Assembly (NCBI GenBank): GCA_031549175.1
Contig: JAVBQH010000130.1
Span: 1-6,137 of the forward strand
Origin: WRIS01 sp031549175
GTDB lineage: Bacteria; Actinomycetota; Coriobacteriia; Coriobacteriales; Eggerthellaceae
Direction of reading: 5' to 3'
Length of the DNA stretch: 6,137 bases
The first letter of the stretch is position 1; each line of letters begins with the position of its first letter. Below are positions 5,438-6,137 of the stretch, in pieces. Position numbers and translations under genes: made by a program. The notes below the pieces were generated by a model. The model saw only the letters and a list, made by a program, of their open reading frames with translations. It was not told the DNA's origin and made no database searches.

Positions 5438-6137
5438 ATGCCAAGCTTAGCCGATTCAGAGAACAGCTTTTCACATGGCGCCCTGCCGCCGACCTTCCAA
5501 GACATCGTATTGGACCTGCAGCGCTATTGGGCCGATGCCGGCTGCGTCATCTTGCAGCCCTACGACAACGAGGTGGGCGCAGCCACCAACGCGCCGGCGA
5601 CGACCTTGCGCGCCTTGGGGCCGGATACCTGGCGCACCGCCTACGTGCAGGGATGCCGCCGTCCGACCGACGGCCGCTATGGCGAGAATCCGAACCGCCT
5701 GCAACACTACTACCAGTTCCAAGTGCTCATCAAGCCTTCGCCCGACAACATCCAGGACCTGTACCTCGGCTCGCTTAGGGCGATCGGCATCGACATAGAC
5801 ACCCATGACGTCCGCTTCGTCGAAGACGACTGGGAAAGCCCTACGCTCGGCGCCTGGGGCCTTGGCTGGGAAGTGTGGATCGACGGTATGGAGGTCACGC
5901 AGTTCACCTACTTCCAGCAGGTCGGAGGCTTCGAATGCAGCCCCGTCCCTGTCGAGCTCGCCTACGGCCTTGAGCGTTTGACCATGTATATCCAAGGGGT
6001 CGACTCGATCTTCGACATCATCTGGTCACGCGGCGAAGACGGCGTCGTATTCACCTACGGCGACGTGTTCCTCGAGAACGAGAAGGAGTATTCCGCCTAT
6101 AACTTCGAGCTTGCCGACACCGACTTCCTCTTCCGGG
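5438..6137 (+). CDS. glyQ: Glycyl-tRNA synthetase alpha subunit (3' truncated by window)
   Basis: GlyQ is the catalytic class II subunit of the alpha2beta2 glycyl-tRNA synthetase, which activates glycine with ATP and, with GlyS, charges tRNA-Gly. The first 233 residues are visible of an expected 290-310, and the frame is open to the window end. After a 17-residue N-terminal extension come TFQDIVLDLQRYWADAGC (18-35) and ILQPYDNEVGA. Next are the highly conserved RRPTDGRYGENPNRLQHYYQ, then QVLIKPSP and RFVEDDWESPTLGAWGLGWE. The sequence continues through MEVTQFTYFQQVGG, ELAYGLERLTMYIQG and YNFELAD. Two small departures from the common GlyQ sequence are GAATNAPATTLR, where GAGTxHPATFLR is usual, and YVQGCRRP for YVQPSRRP. 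The ATG at 5438 is supported by AAGGAG. glyS is expected just downstream. The two-subunit type is unusual for most actinobacteria but fits Coriobacteriia. Confidence 0.96.
   Translation, partial: MPSLADSENSFSHGALPPTFQDIVLDLQRYWADAGCVILQPYDNEVGAATNAPATTLRALGPDTWRTAYVQGCRRPTDGRYGENPNRLQHYYQFQVLIKPSPDNIQDLYLGSLRAIGIDIDTHDVRFVEDDWESPTLGAWGLGWEVWIDGMEVTQFTYFQQVGGFECSPVPVELAYGLERLTMYIQGVDSIFDIIWSRGEDGVVFTYGDVFLENEKEYSAYNFELADTDFLFR

Noticed and set aside
1..6137. Mobile elements, CRISPR arrays, tRNA/rRNA genes, phage or defence genes
   Set aside because: I saw no direct repeats with spacers, transposase motifs, tRNA-like cloverleafs or unexplained coding regions. All sizeable + strand frames belong to known housekeeping families.

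Overview
The window is an ordinary, very conserved bacterial housekeeping block in which every gene lies on the + strand. The order is smc (3' end only), ftsY, ffh, rpsP, khpA, rimM, trmD, lepB and glyQ (5' part only). Coding DNA is GC-rich (39 of 60 bases are G or C in the stretch 541-600). The host is probably an actinobacterium of the class Coriobacteriia (Eggerthella/Slackia-like). The grounds are high GC, an smc-ftsY-ffh-rpsP order common in Gram-positives, a glycyl-tRNA synthetase of the two-subunit (alpha2beta2) type rather than the single-chain type usual in other actinobacteria, and remembered similarity of the RimM and GlyQ sequences to that class. This placement is an inference and no search was run.

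Region 1 (1-2813) holds the end of the chromosome-organising SMC ATPase, followed by the two GTPases of the signal recognition particle pathway: FtsY, the receptor, and Ffh, the particle protein. The ftsY start follows the smc stop by 5 nt, with its ribosome binding site inside the end of smc. ffh follows ftsY after 24 nt and has its own strong ribosome binding site.

Region 2 (2814-2959) is the only sizeable gap. It is 146 nt at 36% GC (53 G or C), much more AT-rich than the genes. It contains two promoter-like -35/-10 pairs, an interrupted inverted repeat, a perfect 12-bp palindrome and the rpsP ribosome binding site. I see no convincing terminator and no gene.

Region 3 (2960-4758) is a tightly coupled ribosome and tRNA operon: rpsP, then khpA after 4 nt, rimM starting directly after the khpA stop (TAGATG), and trmD overlapping the rimM end by 11 nt. 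Region 4 (4759-6137) has a 90-nt gap with a small hairpin over a possible -10 box, then signal peptidase I (lepB) and, 19 nt later, glyQ running off the window. The usual partner rplS (L19) is not between trmD and lepB.

The theme is translation plus co-translational export: ribosome assembly (S16, RimM, KhpA), tRNA modification and charging (TrmD, GlyQ), membrane targeting (FtsY, Ffh) and signal-peptide removal (LepB). I found no undescribed system, phage, transposon, CRISPR or RNA gene. The points worth a second look are small: a D/E swap at the TrmD catalytic aspartate position, an eroded RimM N-terminal motif, GlyQ signature variants and the AT-rich rpsP leader.
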